From: Acidobacteriaceae bacterium
Lineage (GTDB): Bacteria; Acidobacteriota; Terriglobia; Terriglobales; Acidobacteriaceae
Direction: 5' to 3'
Length of the DNA stretch: 64,000 nucleotides
Assembly: GCA_003152695.1 (NCBI GenBank)
Contig: PMAT01000080.1
Coordinates: 1,473-65,472, forward strand
The notes beneath the pieces are model-generated. The model was not told the origin of the DNA. It saw only the letters and a program-made list of their open reading frames with translations, and did not search any database. This document shows, piece after piece, positions 1-8,750 of the stretch. A program made the position numbers and the translations under genes. How positions within the stretch are numbered: position 1 is the stretch's first letter; each line of letters begins with the position of its first letter.

Positions 1-321
<321 letters not shown>

Positions 322-363
322 GCGAGTTCATCTCGCTCTAGCCATCGCTGCTAGGTTCGACTT

Positions 364-400
364 GGCAACGGGCCACCGGCTACTGGCCCGCCGCGGCGGG
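364..400. repeat. Degenerate heptad array plus 14-bp GC palindrome after groES stop
   Basis: Four 7-base units of the form GGCnnCn occupy 364-391. They run into the perfect palindrome CCCGCCGCGGCGGG at 387-400, which abuts the groES stop codon (401-403). The same 14-mer recurs at 782-795, on the other side of groES. It has no T-run, so it is not a classic intrinsic terminator. Confidence 0.6.
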
Positions 401-730
401 CTACTTATGCGCGACAGCTTGTTTGGGCTTGCTGGCGCCTTCCAGAACGCCGAGCACTTCTTCCTCGCGCATGATCAGGAAATCTTCGCCATCAATCTTG
501 ATTTCCGTGCCGGCATACTTACCGAACAGGATGCGATCGCCTGCCTTCACATTCAACGGGAAGGTTTTGCCCTCGTCATTGGTCTTGCCCCGGCCCACCG
601 CGATTACTTCGCCCTCTTGCGGCTTGTCTTTGGCGCTGTCGGGAATGATGATTCCGCCACGCGTGGTCTCGGCCTCTTCAACGCGGCGAACCACGATGCG
701 GTCATGCAGGGGAGTCAGCTTTGTAGCCAT
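401..730 (-). CDS. groES: Co-chaperonin GroES (10 kDa)
   Basis: Lid of the GroEL folding chamber. The 109-residue product begins [16 protein letters not shown] and carries the mobile-loop region [23 protein letters not shown] at about residues 18-40. It then has [14 protein letters not shown] and ends with the conserved [12 protein letters not shown] followed by a short tail. Family members are usually 95-105 residues, so the tail is slightly long. Start 730 is preceded by AAAAGGAGT at good spacing. It is first in a groES-groEL operon read from the promoter at 903-931 and repressed through CIRCE at 877-903. Confidence 0.98.
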   Translation of the reverse strand: MATKLTPLHDRIVVRRVEEAETTRGGIIIPDSAKDKPQEGEVIAVGRGKTNDEGKTFPLNVKAGDRILFGKYAGTEIKIDGEDFLIMREEEVLGVLEGASKPKQAVAHK

Positions 731-781
731 TCTTCGAACTCCTTTTCAAGTTGGATTGCGTTGCACTTTGGCTGGCTCTGG

Positions 782-795
782 CCCGCCGCGGCGGG
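782..795. repeat. Second copy of 14-bp GC palindrome in groES leader
   Basis: CCCGCCGCGGCGGG, identical to 387-400, lies in the untranslated leader of groES between CIRCE and the start codon. Two identical perfect palindromes therefore bracket the gene. Role unknown. Confidence 0.7.
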
Positions 796-876
796 TTGCT
801 GTCAGCATTTCCACGAACTCTTGGGATAAACCCGGAACATTGGTAGGGCGCCATGATATTGGCTGCGTGCAGCCTG

Positions 877-903
877 TTAGCACTCACTATCAACGAGTGC
901 TAA
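877..903 (-). promoter_or_regulatory. CIRCE operator (HrcA binding site)
   Basis: Perfect match to the CIRCE consensus, TTAGCACTC-N9-GAGTGCTAA. CIRCE is the operator of the heat-shock repressor HrcA in many bacteria. It starts at the -10 element of the groE promoter and lies about 150 bases before the groES start. HrcA itself is not encoded in the window. Confidence 0.97.
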
Positions 904-931
904 TGTTAACCCGGCGTCTCCAGGAAGTCAA
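903..931 (-). promoter_or_regulatory. Sigma-70-type promoter of groES-groEL
   Basis: On the minus strand TTGACT (926-931) and TAACAT (903-908) are separated by exactly 17 bases, and the -10 box runs into the left half of CIRCE. HrcA bound there should block RNA polymerase. Confidence 0.85.
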
Positions 932-1238
932 GGAAAGACATGAGTATGATTCACTCATATCTACAAATCGCGGATGGTATGTATCTCGTTATCTAATTGT
1001 AAATTAAGCATGTTACTTCAACTAATGAATTCCTTTCAGGGAGAATGGGGAAAGGGTACCGAGGCGAATTCCGTTCTGGGCAGGATAAAGGGAATCCCTT
1101 GGACAGCCAGAGGCATCTAGGCCAGCAAGTTTTCTTGCTCGGCGACTTAAATTTTTCGTTGCCAACTCGCCGTCTTTTAGTTTTTCCGATTCCCATAACC
1201 CCGACCTTAGCAGCATAATCGGGAAGCAAGTGGGTCTG
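932..1238. other. Non-coding spacer between groE promoter and M48 protease gene
   Basis: No gene is supported here. An inverted repeat ATGAGT-N7-ACTCAT (940-958) lies just upstream of the groE -35 box and could be a second operator. The stretch from about 940 to 1020 is visibly more AT-rich than its neighbours. The promoter of the protease gene must lie here but no convincing -35/-10 pair was seen. Confidence 0.5.
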
Positions 1239-2549
1239 ATGGTGTCAGTGCGCCATGCCAATCGATTTTCTGTGTCCGCGCGCCGATTGACCTCGGTGTT
1301 CGCGCTGCTGATGGCTGCTCTTGCGTTGCCGACCTTCGGCATAGCCCAGACTCCGACGTCGGATACAGCCAAAACGTCAGCAACAGAAATTCAGGCTACT
1401 CCGGCCAGCGCCTCAGAAGGCGCGACGACTGCTCCAGCGCCGCCGGATGCAACGGGTTCGCAGATTCCCACGGCAGCCGAGACCGCGGTCGCCGGACGGC
1501 GGGACGACCGCGATGACCCTGAGGCGAAACAGAGTTCACTCGCTGCGAAACCGGTTGTCGCAAAGGCTGGCCCACCCAATCCCGAAGCAGGTGCCGCGCT
1601 GCCCGCCAGGTATGACGTGTCGCAGATCGGGAAGCGCAACGTGGGAAGCGGCCTCGACTTCTATTCCCTCGATCGCGAGGTGGGGCTGGGACACCAGTTG
1701 TCTCTTGAGATCGAACGGCAAGCCAGGCTGGTCACCGATCCTGTGATCACGGAATACATCAACCGCATCGGTCAAAATCTGGTGCGTAACTCCGACGCGC
1801 GCGTGCCTTTCACCATCAAGGTCCTCGACAATGACGAGGTCAACGCTTTCGCGCTTCCCGGCGGCTTTTTCTACGTGGACAGCGGATTAATTCTGGCGGC
1901 GGACAATGAGGCCGAGTTGGCTGGAGTAATGGCGCACGAGATCGCCCATGTCGCCGCCCGGCACGCCACCAAGAACATGACTCGAGCGCAGATCTGGAAC
2001 ATGGCCTCCGTGCCCCTGATCTTCATTGGCGGACCGGTGGCATTCGCAATCAGCGAGGTGGCAGGATTAGCGGTGCCGCTCGGCTTCCTCAAGTTTTCGC
2101 GCGACGCCGAACGGGAAGCCGACCTGTTGGGCTTGCAATACGATTACGCCTCGGGCTACGACCCGGAAGCGTTTGTGGAGTTTTTTGAAAAGCTGAAAGT
2201 CGACGAAAAAAAGAAGCAAAGCTTCGTGGCCAAGGCCTTTGCCACTCATCCCATGAACGCAGACCGCATCAAGGTCGCTCAGGACGAAATCCGCAAGTAT
2301 CTGCCCGACCGCGATGAATACGTCGTGAACACCAGCGAATTCGAAGACGTGAAGCAGCGCCTCGCCTCGCTCGAGAACAGCCGGCGTCTCGGCGGCGGCA
2401 AGGGGGACCGGTCGCGGCCGGTGCTGCATAGGCGCTCTGCCTCAAGTGGTTCCGGCAGCACTGCCGGCTCCCAAGACGATGGCAGCACGACCGGGCAAAA
2501 GGACGGTGGACATCCCACGCTAAAGCGGAGCCCCTCCGACTCAAACTGA
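1239..2549 (+). CDS. M48-family zinc metalloprotease, exported (BepA/YfgC-like)
   Basis: Predicted periplasmic zinc protease of the M48 family, whose BepA members help quality control of outer-membrane proteins. The 436-residue product starts with a signal peptide (hydrophobic SVFALLMAALALPTFGIAQ, about residues 19-37). A low-complexity Ala/Thr/Pro-rich linker follows to about residue 120. The catalytic domain has HEIAH at 233-237 and the third zinc ligand in EREAD at about 293. The C-terminus is Ser/Gly-rich and lacks an obvious TPR region, unlike BepA. ATG 1239 was chosen; an in-frame GTG at 1230 is an alternative. The last nine bases overlap the remnant methyltransferase on the other strand. 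Confidence 0.9.
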   Translation: MVSVRHANRFSVSARRLTSVFALLMAALALPTFGIAQTPTSDTAKTSATEIQATPASASEGATTAPAPPDATGSQIPTAAETAVAGRRDDRDDPEAKQSSLAAKPVVAKAGPPNPEAGAALPARYDVSQIGKRNVGSGLDFYSLDREVGLGHQLSLEIERQARLVTDPVITEYINRIGQNLVRNSDARVPFTIKVLDNDEVNAFALPGGFFYVDSGLILAADNEAELAGVMAHEIAHVAARHATKNMTRAQIWNMASVPLIFIGGPVAFAISEVAGLAVPLGFLKFSRDAEREADLLGLQYDYASGYDPEAFVEFFEKLKVDEKKKQSFVAKAFATHPMNADRIKVAQDEIRKYLPDRDEYVVNTSEFEDVKQRLASLENSRRLGGGKGDRSRPVLHRRSASSGSGSTAGSQDDGSTTGQKDGGHPTLKRSPSDSN

Positions 2550-2672
2550 AGGCGCGCGGTAAGCGATCAGGGTTTCGGGATAAAACGTGACTCGGCTCCT
2601 CACCACTTTCCCAGCAGGAAAAAGTCTGCGCAACCGTTTCGCGGTCAGCAGGTGCAAGTGTTCATAGGGCGT
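2541..2672 (-). pseudogene. 3' fragment of a split SAM-dependent methyltransferase gene
   Basis: Read on the minus strand, 2672-2541 gives an open frame containing TPYEHLHLLTAKRLRRLFP and, further on, ETLIAYRAP before a TGA. This resembles the C-terminal segment of class I methyltransferases that act on cell-surface glycans. It has no start codon or ribosome site of its own. The 5' part of what looks like the same gene lies at 4571-5082 and ends in the same residues TPY. The two pieces are separated by about 1.9 kb carrying a glycosyltransferase gene. Family assignment is by motif reading only. Confidence 0.65.
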
Positions 2673-2731
2673 TCGTGAGGATATCCCACACAAGCACGCC
2701 TTCGCTCTGGGGGTACTTGCTCTTAGTCCTG

Positions 2732-4192
2732 CTACTCTGGCGGTTTCCTACCGAGCCTAATGATCTGGATGCCCCTGAATAGTCTCATTTCTTGCACCTC
2801 GTAATTGCGAATTGCAGGTTGTGCACCGAAGTTCCGAGTCGTTGAACACGTAATCATCCAAATATGACCGGTTCCGCGTTCTGGTAAGGCCTCTGGCGTG
2901 ATGGACGAAACCACGCGTAAGCCAGGGACGGCCATTCTCGAGTGCTCCAGCTGATAGTTGAGGGGAAACTCGCAGTATGCGTTTGGCAAGTACGCACTAT
3001 CACCAGCGCTGACATTTTGGGCGATAAATTCAACAGCATTCCTCCAATCTTCCTGTCCAGGCTCAACATAGTAGGATCGGATCGGGCCGACCGCGCTAAC
3101 CACCAGAAGCGTCACAAGTCCATATCGAATCCAGGGATAAGTGATTCGGGCAAGCCCATCGGCGATCAATAGGAGAGCTGCGGGCAAACAAAAAAGCAAA
3201 AAGCGGGGCGCATAGATAGGTTTCCAAATAGATACGACCATCGTAACGCACAGTGGCAAAGCCAGCCAAAGGATAAGAACGAGAAATGACCATCCTTCCA
3301 TATCCCATTGTTGCGTGCGCCAGCGTGAAATCCACGTCTTCAAAGCGACTAGAATAGCTACAAGAGCGATGCCGAATTTCAAGCCACTGCCAGTCATATA
3401 GAGTAGAAAATGGTACCAGTCTCTCCAATGGATAGGTTGTAGCCAATCGAGTTGCCCGCGGTTTCTGAACAGAACAAACCACAACAGGGGTGAGGCGAGA
3501 AGAAAGACCAGGCACAAACGCGCGAGTTGCCTGGTTGCAAGCCTCCGTGGACCCGGGATGGCCGCTAGCGCAACAAACTGCGCGAGCAACGCTAATGCTG
3601 CGAAGAAGTGCGCGTACAAAGCGAGAGCGGAGGAAAGCACATAAAGCCCTCCCCACAAATGGCCAGACTCCTGGAAGGAACGGAAGAATGCTAAAAACGA
3701 GAATGCAACGAGAAGAACAACGAGGCTATAGCTGCGGGCTTCATGAGAATACCGGATGTGAAATACATTAATCGCAAGCAACAAGGCAGCCAGAACTCCT
3801 GCCCGATCCGACAAAAGTTCTCTTCCAATCCAGTAAACGATGGGCACAACTGCCACCGCTGTTAGCGCTGATAGAAGCCTCACCCACCACGCCGGATCAC
3901 CGAAGCGGAGCCAACCCCGGAGCAGCACATAATAGAGGGACATGTTGGCTTCCGTCGTCGTTGTCATACGCCAGAAGTCGGACCAGGGCAGTTTCGCCAT
4001 GACGATGCTAAACGCTTCATCCGACCAGATGCTTTTCGCGCCTAGGTACGCGACGCGCAGGACCGCGGCCAATCCAATAATCAACCACAGCGCGATGGGC
4101 GCCGCTGAGCCTTCTCCAAAGAAACTTCTGGATGCAGGCGATTCGACCCGCTCGCGGCGTTGTGCGAGGAAACATTGTTGAGCGTCCTTCAT
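2732..4192 (-). CDS. Multi-membrane-span glycosyltransferase (GT-C fold, ArnT/PMT-like)
   Basis: A 486-residue integral membrane protein with about ten hydrophobic segments, resembling polyprenyl-phosphate-sugar dependent glycosyltransferases of the GT39/PMT_2 type. The first membrane segment is followed by IWSDEAFS at about residues 56-63; an acidic pair in the first periplasmic loop is the usual catalytic feature of this fold. A second conserved-looking loop has HIRYSHEARSYS at about residue 145. The substrate cannot be read from sequence. The gene has lower GC than its surroundings and fills the insertion described at 2673-4582. Start ATG 4192 leaves a polar N-terminus before the first span. 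Confidence 0.8.
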   Translation of the reverse strand: MKDAQQCFLAQRRERVESPASRSFFGEGSAAPIALWLIIGLAAVLRVAYLGAKSIWSDEAFSIVMAKLPWSDFWRMTTTTEANMSLYYVLLRGWLRFGDPAWWVRLLSALTAVAVVPIVYWIGRELLSDRAGVLAALLLAINVFHIRYSHEARSYSLVVLLVAFSFLAFFRSFQESGHLWGGLYVLSSALALYAHFFAALALLAQFVALAAIPGPRRLATRQLARLCLVFLLASPLLWFVLFRNRGQLDWLQPIHWRDWYHFLLYMTGSGLKFGIALVAILVALKTWISRWRTQQWDMEGWSFLVLILWLALPLCVTMVVSIWKPIYAPRFLLFCLPAALLLIADGLARITYPWIRYGLVTLLVVSAVGPIRSYYVEPGQEDWRNAVEFIAQNVSAGDSAYLPNAYCEFPLNYQLEHSRMAVPGLRVVSSITPEALPERGTGHIWMITCSTTRNFGAQPAIRNYEVQEMRLFRGIQIIRLGRKPPE

Positions 4193-4570
4193 CGACGGAA
4201 GGGTCCTTCTGTGGAGATGCTTTCAGGAGTGCAGGCACTCCCCAAGTGCGATGTTTTCACTGTCTTTTCCCAAGAGGCTGCTTTGCGCGACGTTTATGTT
4301 ATACAGCAGCAAACCCCTTGGGAAGCAACGGCAAATCTGGCTTATCGACTTCAACTTCAAGAATGGGGATTGTTCACCCTACACCGAGCAAACCATCGTT
4401 AACTATACTCGCAGCCTATACAGTTTGATGACTAACGAGAGGGCATTCTATTTCGATTTAGCAGACGGCAGTTACTCCATCTGTGGATATGGCCTAGTGC
4501 ATGGACAGCCCTATGGCTGGGGCGAGAAACCAATTTTGTATCCCGGATTCCAAAGTATTGTAAACGGTCA
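4193..4570. other. AT-richer spacer upstream of the glycosyltransferase
   Basis: No gene is clearly supported. An open frame on the plus strand, 4251-4574 (107 codons), has no recognisable domain and no good ribosome site, but its second half is not obviously low-complexity. It may be a degraded gene fragment brought in with the insertion. The promoter of the minus-strand glycosyltransferase should lie here. Confidence 0.35.
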
Positions 4571-5082
4571 TTAGTAGGAACAATACGGCGTCTTGCCCAG
4601 ACGCTTCACCAGATTACGCTGTGTGGTCTCTGGCAGCAGCTGCACGAAGGGCAAGTGGTAGTGCGGATCGAAGGGGTACCAGAAGTTGGGTGTGGTGATG
4701 AACCATCCGTTGCCCACACGCTGCACTTCCGCTGCGAAACGCCTTACCATCTCATAGTCTGGAAGGTGTTCGAGGACGGCATTGAATAAACAATATCGAA
4801 AGACTGATCGGCGAAGGGCAATGCACATCCATCGAAAACCACGGCCTGCACGCCGGGGAAGCTGTCCCGGTAATCCTGCACGTCGGCGTAGGAAATGCCA
4901 CCACCGATGATCTGCGAGCGGTGTTCGTAAAAGGATTCAAGCTGCTCCGGCAATCCAATGCCGGTCCCAGATGCCCCGATGTTCAGGATGCGCATTTCGG
5001 GAGTCGGGCGCAGCAAATGCAGAAACAGGCGATGCTTTTGCTCCCGCGATTTGCGATGTAAATAGAGGAGCAGGCGGTTCAT
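4571..5082 (-). pseudogene. 5' part of split SAM-dependent methyltransferase, also frameshifted
   Basis: From ATG 5082 the frame reads MNRLLLYLHRK and then the SAM-binding motif I region RILNIGASGTGIGLP, DGCALPFADQSFDIVYS. Motif continuity is then lost. The expected continuation NAVLEHLPDYEMV is found in a second frame, which runs to a TAA at 4571-4573. A one-base deletion near 4783-4785 explains the shift. The C-terminus stops after KRLGKTPYCSY, where homologues would continue, and that continuation is found at 2541-2672. Both the break and the frameshift point to a decaying gene. The frameshift alone could be a sequencing error. Confidence 0.75.
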
Positions 5083-5163
5083 AGGGAGTGGAATTCTATC
5101 GCACGGCCCTGTCAGCTGGTTTGCCGGCTTTCGCAACACGCAGGTCGTCAGCTGTTGATAGCG

Positions 5164-5193
5164 TTGCGGTGGGCAGTATGGTTTGTCTAGAAT
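5164..5193 (+). promoter_or_regulatory. Candidate promoter of the carboxypeptidase-like-domain gene
   Basis: TTGCGG (5164-5169) and TAGAAT (5188-5193) are 18 bases apart, and the ATG follows only nine bases after the -10 box. The transcript would have almost no leader. Confidence 0.4.
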
Positions 5194-5202
5194 ACAGAGG
5201 TC

Positions 5203-5643
5203 ATGAAGGTGCAGCGTTTGCTGGTGGCCATTCTTTGCATGCTTTTCGTCCCGGCTTGGCTTGTGGCGGGTGACAAGAAGAATGATTCCGGACAAGTGTC
5301 CTCACTTAAGTTTGCTGTTCTCAAGAGCGACAATGGCAAGCCGGTGCGCAATGCCGCCGTCATCCTGCATCCCGTGGGAGGGGGCGGCAAGCAATTGAAA
5401 GGTGGACTTGAGCTGAAGACCAACGCAGAGGGTAAGACCGAGAGCGATGGCGTCCCGTACGGTATGCTGCGCGTGCAGGTCATCGCGCCGGGTTTCCAGA
5501 CCTTCGGACAGGACTACACCATTAACCAGCCGCAGCAGGAAGTGGTCATCCGGCTGAAGCGGCCGCAGGGGCAGTATTCCATCTACGAGAACCACCCGGA
5601 CAGCAGCGGAGAGAGCAAGCCGAAAGACAAGCAGCAGGAGTGA
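5203..5643 (+). CDS. Exported protein with carboxypeptidase regulatory-like (CarboxypepD_reg) fold
   Basis: The 146-residue product has a signal peptide (KVQRLLVAILCMLFVPAWLVAG, residues 2-23). One beta-sandwich domain follows: FAVLKSDNGKPVRNAAVILHPV, then AEGKTESDGVPYGMLRVQVIAPGFQTF. This is the pattern of CarboxypepD_reg domains. These domains usually occur at the N-terminus of larger receptors; here it stands alone with a charged Ser/Lys/Gln tail (SSGESKPKDKQQE). It is followed after 12 bases by the osmC-like gene on the same strand, so the two may be co-transcribed. The function is unknown; an extracytoplasmic binding role is inference. Confidence 0.75.
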   Translation: MKVQRLLVAILCMLFVPAWLVAGDKKNDSGQVSSLKFAVLKSDNGKPVRNAAVILHPVGGGGKQLKGGLELKTNAEGKTESDGVPYGMLRVQVIAPGFQTFGQDYTINQPQQEVVIRLKRPQGQYSIYENHPDSSGESKPKDKQQE

Positions 5644-5655
5644 AGGCGAGGACCC

Positions 5656-6057
5656 ATGATCGAAGCCTATGCGCTATGGACCGAGCACGACCGCTTTGTC
5701 GGCCAGGCCAGCAGCGGTCACGCACTGGTGGTGGATGCCGGCGCCGAGAAGTCCGCGAGCAGTCCGATCGAGCTGGTCTTGATTGCTTTATGCGCCTGCA
5801 CGGCCAGCGACGTTGTGGGTATCCTGCGCAAGAAGCGCGAGCCCTTCACCACTCTGGAAGTGCGCGCCACTGCCGAGCGCGCCGAAACTTTCCCAAAGGT
5901 CTATACCAGTATTCGCCTGATTTACCGCGTAGGCGGGAATGTCACTCACAAGGCGATGGAAGACGCCGTGCGTTTGTCCAAAGAGAAGTATTGCTCGGTG
6001 TCGGCGATGCTGGAGAAGACGGCAAAGATTGAATTCGAGATCGAGTACGGGGGATGA
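5656..6057 (+). CDS. OsmC/Ohr family redox protein
   Basis: The 133-residue product matches the small OsmC-like family, which reduces organic hydroperoxides with a pair of cysteines. The first cysteine motif is in LIALCACTASDVV at about residues 43-55, where Cys47 and Cys49 both occur. The second cysteine lies in KEKYCSVSAML at about residue 114. The N-terminus (HDRFVGQASSGHALVVDA) and the segment SPIELVLIAL are typical. Length is normal for the short YhfA-like branch rather than Ohr itself. The gene is tightly spaced behind the exported protein gene upstream. Confidence 0.88.
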   Translation: MIEAYALWTEHDRFVGQASSGHALVVDAGAEKSASSPIELVLIALCACTASDVVGILRKKREPFTTLEVRATAERAETFPKVYTSIRLIYRVGGNVTHKAMEDAVRLSKEKYCSVSAMLEKTAKIEFEIEYGG

Positions 6058-6180
6058 AACGATTTCACGCTGCTGGTTCCCAGAAACGTGACTCCGCGGA
6101 GGTATCGTTTTACGGTCAGCTGGCCGCCGCCCTTGGTGAAGATAAGGCTATGACCGGGACTGCCGGCTTTTACTACGGCG

Positions 6181-6186
6181 TATAAT
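6181..6186 (+). promoter_or_regulatory. -10 box directly in front of the aminotransferase
   Basis: A perfect TATAAT lies only 14 bases before the ATG at 6201. No clear -35 element is present at 16-18 bases. If used, the mRNA would have a leader of fewer than ten bases. Confidence 0.4.
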
Positions 6187-6200
6187 CATTCGGTTTGCCT

Positions 6201-7388
6201 ATGACTACAACTCAAACACAACTGCGCCTGGCCAACCGAATGTCGCGGCTGGGAACTGAAACTGCCTTCGAAGTGCTGGTGCGTGCCCGCGCCATGGAAC
6301 GTCAAGGAAGGAACATCATCCACCTGGAGATTGGCGAGCCCGATATGGACACGCCGGCCAACGTCGTCGACGCCGGGGTTGAGGCGCTGCGCAAGGGCTT
6401 TACCCATTACAGCCCGGCGGCCGGGTTGCCGGAGTTGCGCGAGGCCATCGCCGCCGAGGTCTCCAGTTCGCGCGCCATCAAGGTCAGCCCCGATGAGGTC
6501 GTGGTCGTTCCCGGTGGCAAGCCGATCATCTTTTTCACCATGCTGGCGCTGGTGGAAGAAGGCGACGAGGTCATCTATCCCAATCCCGGCTTTCCGATTT
6601 ACGAGTCGATGATCAACTTCCTGGGCGCCAAAGCGGTCCCCATTCCGCTGCGCGAGGAGCACGATTTCCGCCTCGACGTCAACGAGCTGGCCAGTCTCAT
6701 CAGCGATCGCACCAGGCTCATCATCCTGAACTCGCCGCAGAATCCCACCGGCGGCATCATCACCAAAAGCGACGTGCAAGACATTGCCGCCCTTATCGGC
6801 GACCGCGACATCATGGTCCTGAGCGACGAAATCTACAGCCGCCTGCTCTTCGAAGGCGAGCCCTATAGCATCGCCTCGGTGGATGGTTTCAAGGACCGCA
6901 CCATCATTCTGACCGGCTTCTCGAAAACCTACTCCATGACGGGCTGGCGTTTGGGTTATGGTGTCATGCGGCCTGACCTTGCGGTGCAGTTCGCGCGCCT
7001 GATGACCAATTCCAACTCCTGCACCGCGACCTTTACCCAGATGGCGGGTATCGAGGCGGTGCGCGGCGACCAGAGCGAGCCGGAGAAGATGCGCCAGGAG
7101 TTTCAGCGACGCCGGGATGTGTTCGTAAGCGGCCTCAACCAGATCAAGGGATTCTCTTGCCGGTTGCCCAAGGGCGCGTTTTACACCTTCCCAAGTGTCA
7201 AGCAGACAGGATGGCCGTCAAAGAAATTGGCGGACGCACTGCTCGACGACGTGGGAGTCGCGGGGTTGTCGGGAACCGCATTCGGCGCCTTCGGTGAGGG
7301 TTATATGCGATTCAGCATTGCCAATTCCATCGAGCATCTGCAGCAGGCGCTGGATCGCATCGATCAGTGGACCAAGAAGAATCTTTAG
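6201..7388 (+). CDS. Class I/II pyridoxal-phosphate aminotransferase (AspC/AlaA-like)
   Basis: Fold-type I aminotransferase of 395 residues, probably acting on aspartate, alanine or a related amino acid. Visible landmarks are IGEPDMDTPANV near residue 45, YSPAAGLPELREAIA, the substrate-side NPGFPIYES, NSPQNPTGG, SDEIYSRLLFEG, and the PLP-binding lysine in GFSKTYSMTGWRLGYG at about residue 242. ATG 6201 is preferred over a TTG at 6195 because it starts the conserved region with a normal lead. The substrate cannot be assigned from sequence. Confidence 0.9.
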   Translation: MTTTQTQLRLANRMSRLGTETAFEVLVRARAMERQGRNIIHLEIGEPDMDTPANVVDAGVEALRKGFTHYSPAAGLPELREAIAAEVSSSRAIKVSPDEVVVVPGGKPIIFFTMLALVEEGDEVIYPNPGFPIYESMINFLGAKAVPIPLREEHDFRLDVNELASLISDRTRLIILNSPQNPTGGIITKSDVQDIAALIGDRDIMVLSDEIYSRLLFEGEPYSIASVDGFKDRTIILTGFSKTYSMTGWRLGYGVMRPDLAVQFARLMTNSNSCTATFTQMAGIEAVRGDQSEPEKMRQEFQRRRDVFVSGLNQIKGFSCRLPKGAFYTFPSVKQTGWPSKKLADALLDDVGVAGLSGTAFGAFGEGYMRFSIANSIEHLQQALDRIDQWTKKNL

Positions 7389-7414
7389 CCGTAGGGATTC
7401 CTTGGTTTTGAAGG

Positions 7415-7492
7415 GGCGCACCTTTAGGTGCGCCGTTAACTCTCTATATTTTTGTCATCCCGAACCGGCTTCAGCCGGTGAGGGATCTGCTT
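7415..7492. repeat. Two hairpins and a GTCAT-type dispersed repeat
   Basis: GGCGCACC-TTTA-GGTGCGCC (7415-7434) forms a perfect 8-bp stem. It is followed 12 bases later by a T-run and may end the aminotransferase transcript. Directly after it, 7454-7492 is a copy of a repeat family with conserved ends GTCATCCCGA and GAGGGATCTGCTTT. Its centre is a perfect palindrome, ACCGGC-TTCA-GCCGGT (7464-7479). Related copies are at 14993, 30326, 36931 and 61741. Confidence 0.7.
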
Positions 7493-7635
7493 TCCGGGTC
7501 TCTGAGTGACCTTTCATGGGCCGGCTCGCATGTGGGGTGCGAACCGGGATTCGCTAGTTACTCATCTGATGCGCGCTATCACAGCGTTACTGATCTTACT
7601 GTCACGTTGCTGGTAGACGCATCCTTGGGGAATCC

Positions 7636-8747
7636 ATGCCAGACAAGAAATTCCGTATCTTTGCCACCGCCGACATCGGCGACGCTGCCTTCAAGCGCCT
7701 GCGCGAACGCGGCTACGAAGTGGATATCTACCCGTATCCCGAGCCGCCGCCCAAGCGCCTCATCATCGAAAAAGTTCGCGGCGGGATCGACGGACTCATC
7801 ACGACCTTACGTGACCCGATCGATGCCGAGATTTTCGAAGCAGGCAAGGGCACACTGAAGGTTGTTGCCCAGTACGCGGTGGGGTTTGACAACATCAACG
7901 GCGCCGATGCTAACCGCTACAGAATTCCTTTCACCAATACCGCTGACGTGCTGACCGAAGCGACGGCGGAGTTCGCTTTCTTCGCGCTGGCTGACTTGGC
8001 GCGCAAACTGTGGTCCGCGGAACATCTGGTGCGCGAGAACCGCTGGGGCTATTGGCATCCCTATCTGCCGTTTCTCGGCGATGAAGTGACCGGCAAAACC
8101 ATGGGCATCCTCGGCACCGGGCGCGTTGGGCAGGCCATGATCAAGAAGTGCATCGGCTTCGACATGAATATTTTGTGCTACGAAGCCATGGGTCCAAACG
8201 AGAAGCTGGTTGCTGGGTGCAGCAGCAGATGGACCTCCGCTTCAAAAACGGAATGCAGCGGGATCGCACGTCCATCCAATACGTCTCCATTGATGAAGCA
8301 CTGAGCCAGAGCGACTTCATCAGCATTCATGTGCCGCTGCTGCACGAGGGCGAGAGCGACACGCCCACGTATCACTTGATCAACGAGCGAACCTTGCGCA
8401 CCATGAAGCCCACGGCGTACCTCGTGAACACCTCGCGTGGACCAGTGGTGGATGAGAAGGCGCTGGCTAGGGCGCTAAGAGAGAAATGGATTGCCGGGGC
8501 CGCGCTCGATGTGTATGAAACCGAGCCGTTGCCGCCGGATTCACCGTTGCGCGATCCCGAGATTGAGGACCGCTGCCGGCTGTATCCGCACTTTGCCAGC
8601 GCCGCCAGGATCACGAGACTCTCTCTCGATCCCCAGCGCGGCATGGCCGGACGTTGTGTGCAGGCCCTGATCGACGTGTTAGAGCAAAACTACGGCGGCG
8701 ATGTGACCAAGATGCCGTATGTGGTGAATAAGGAGGCCTTCCGGTAG
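7636..8747 (+). pseudogene. D-isomer-specific 2-hydroxyacid dehydrogenase (SerA/GyaR-like), frameshifted
   Basis: The first frame (7636 to about 8215) encodes the substrate domain and the start of the Rossmann fold, with GILGTGRVGQAM near residue 160. The second frame (about 8210-8747) supplies the rest, beginning VQQQMDLRFKNGMQ. It includes VNTSRGPVVDE (catalytic Arg), DVYETEPLP (Glu) and YPHFASAA (His). All catalytic residues are present but in two frames. One missing base around 8205-8220, in a GCTGGGTGCAGCAGC context, would account for it. This may be a true mutation or an assembly error. Read through, the enzyme would oxidise or reduce a 2-hydroxyacid with NAD. Confidence 0.85.
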
Positions 8748-8750
8748 AGA

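Larger units (their letters stand above)
2673..4582. mobile_element. Putative 1.9-kb insertion splitting a methyltransferase gene
   Basis: The segment sits exactly between the two halves of a methyltransferase gene. It is bounded by a 9-base near-duplication: ACGCCCTAT at 2664-2672 and ACGCCGTAT at 4583-4591, both read on the minus strand. It carries one complete gene, the glycosyltransferase at 2732-4192, and a visibly AT-richer upstream flank, unlike the GC-rich neighbours. No transposase and no terminal inverted repeats were found. The agent could therefore be a transposon relic or a recombination event. Acquisition by transfer is inference. Confidence 0.5.

Noticed and set aside
4251-4574. 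A 107-codon plus-strand ORF upstream of the glycosyltransferase
   Set aside because: No ribosome site, domain or homologue-like motif; kept only as part of the spacer description.
8205-8225. Programmed ribosomal frameshift in the 2-hydroxyacid dehydrogenase
   Set aside because: No classical slippery heptamer or downstream pseudoknot is evident, and this family is not known to use frameshifting; a mutation or sequence error is simpler.
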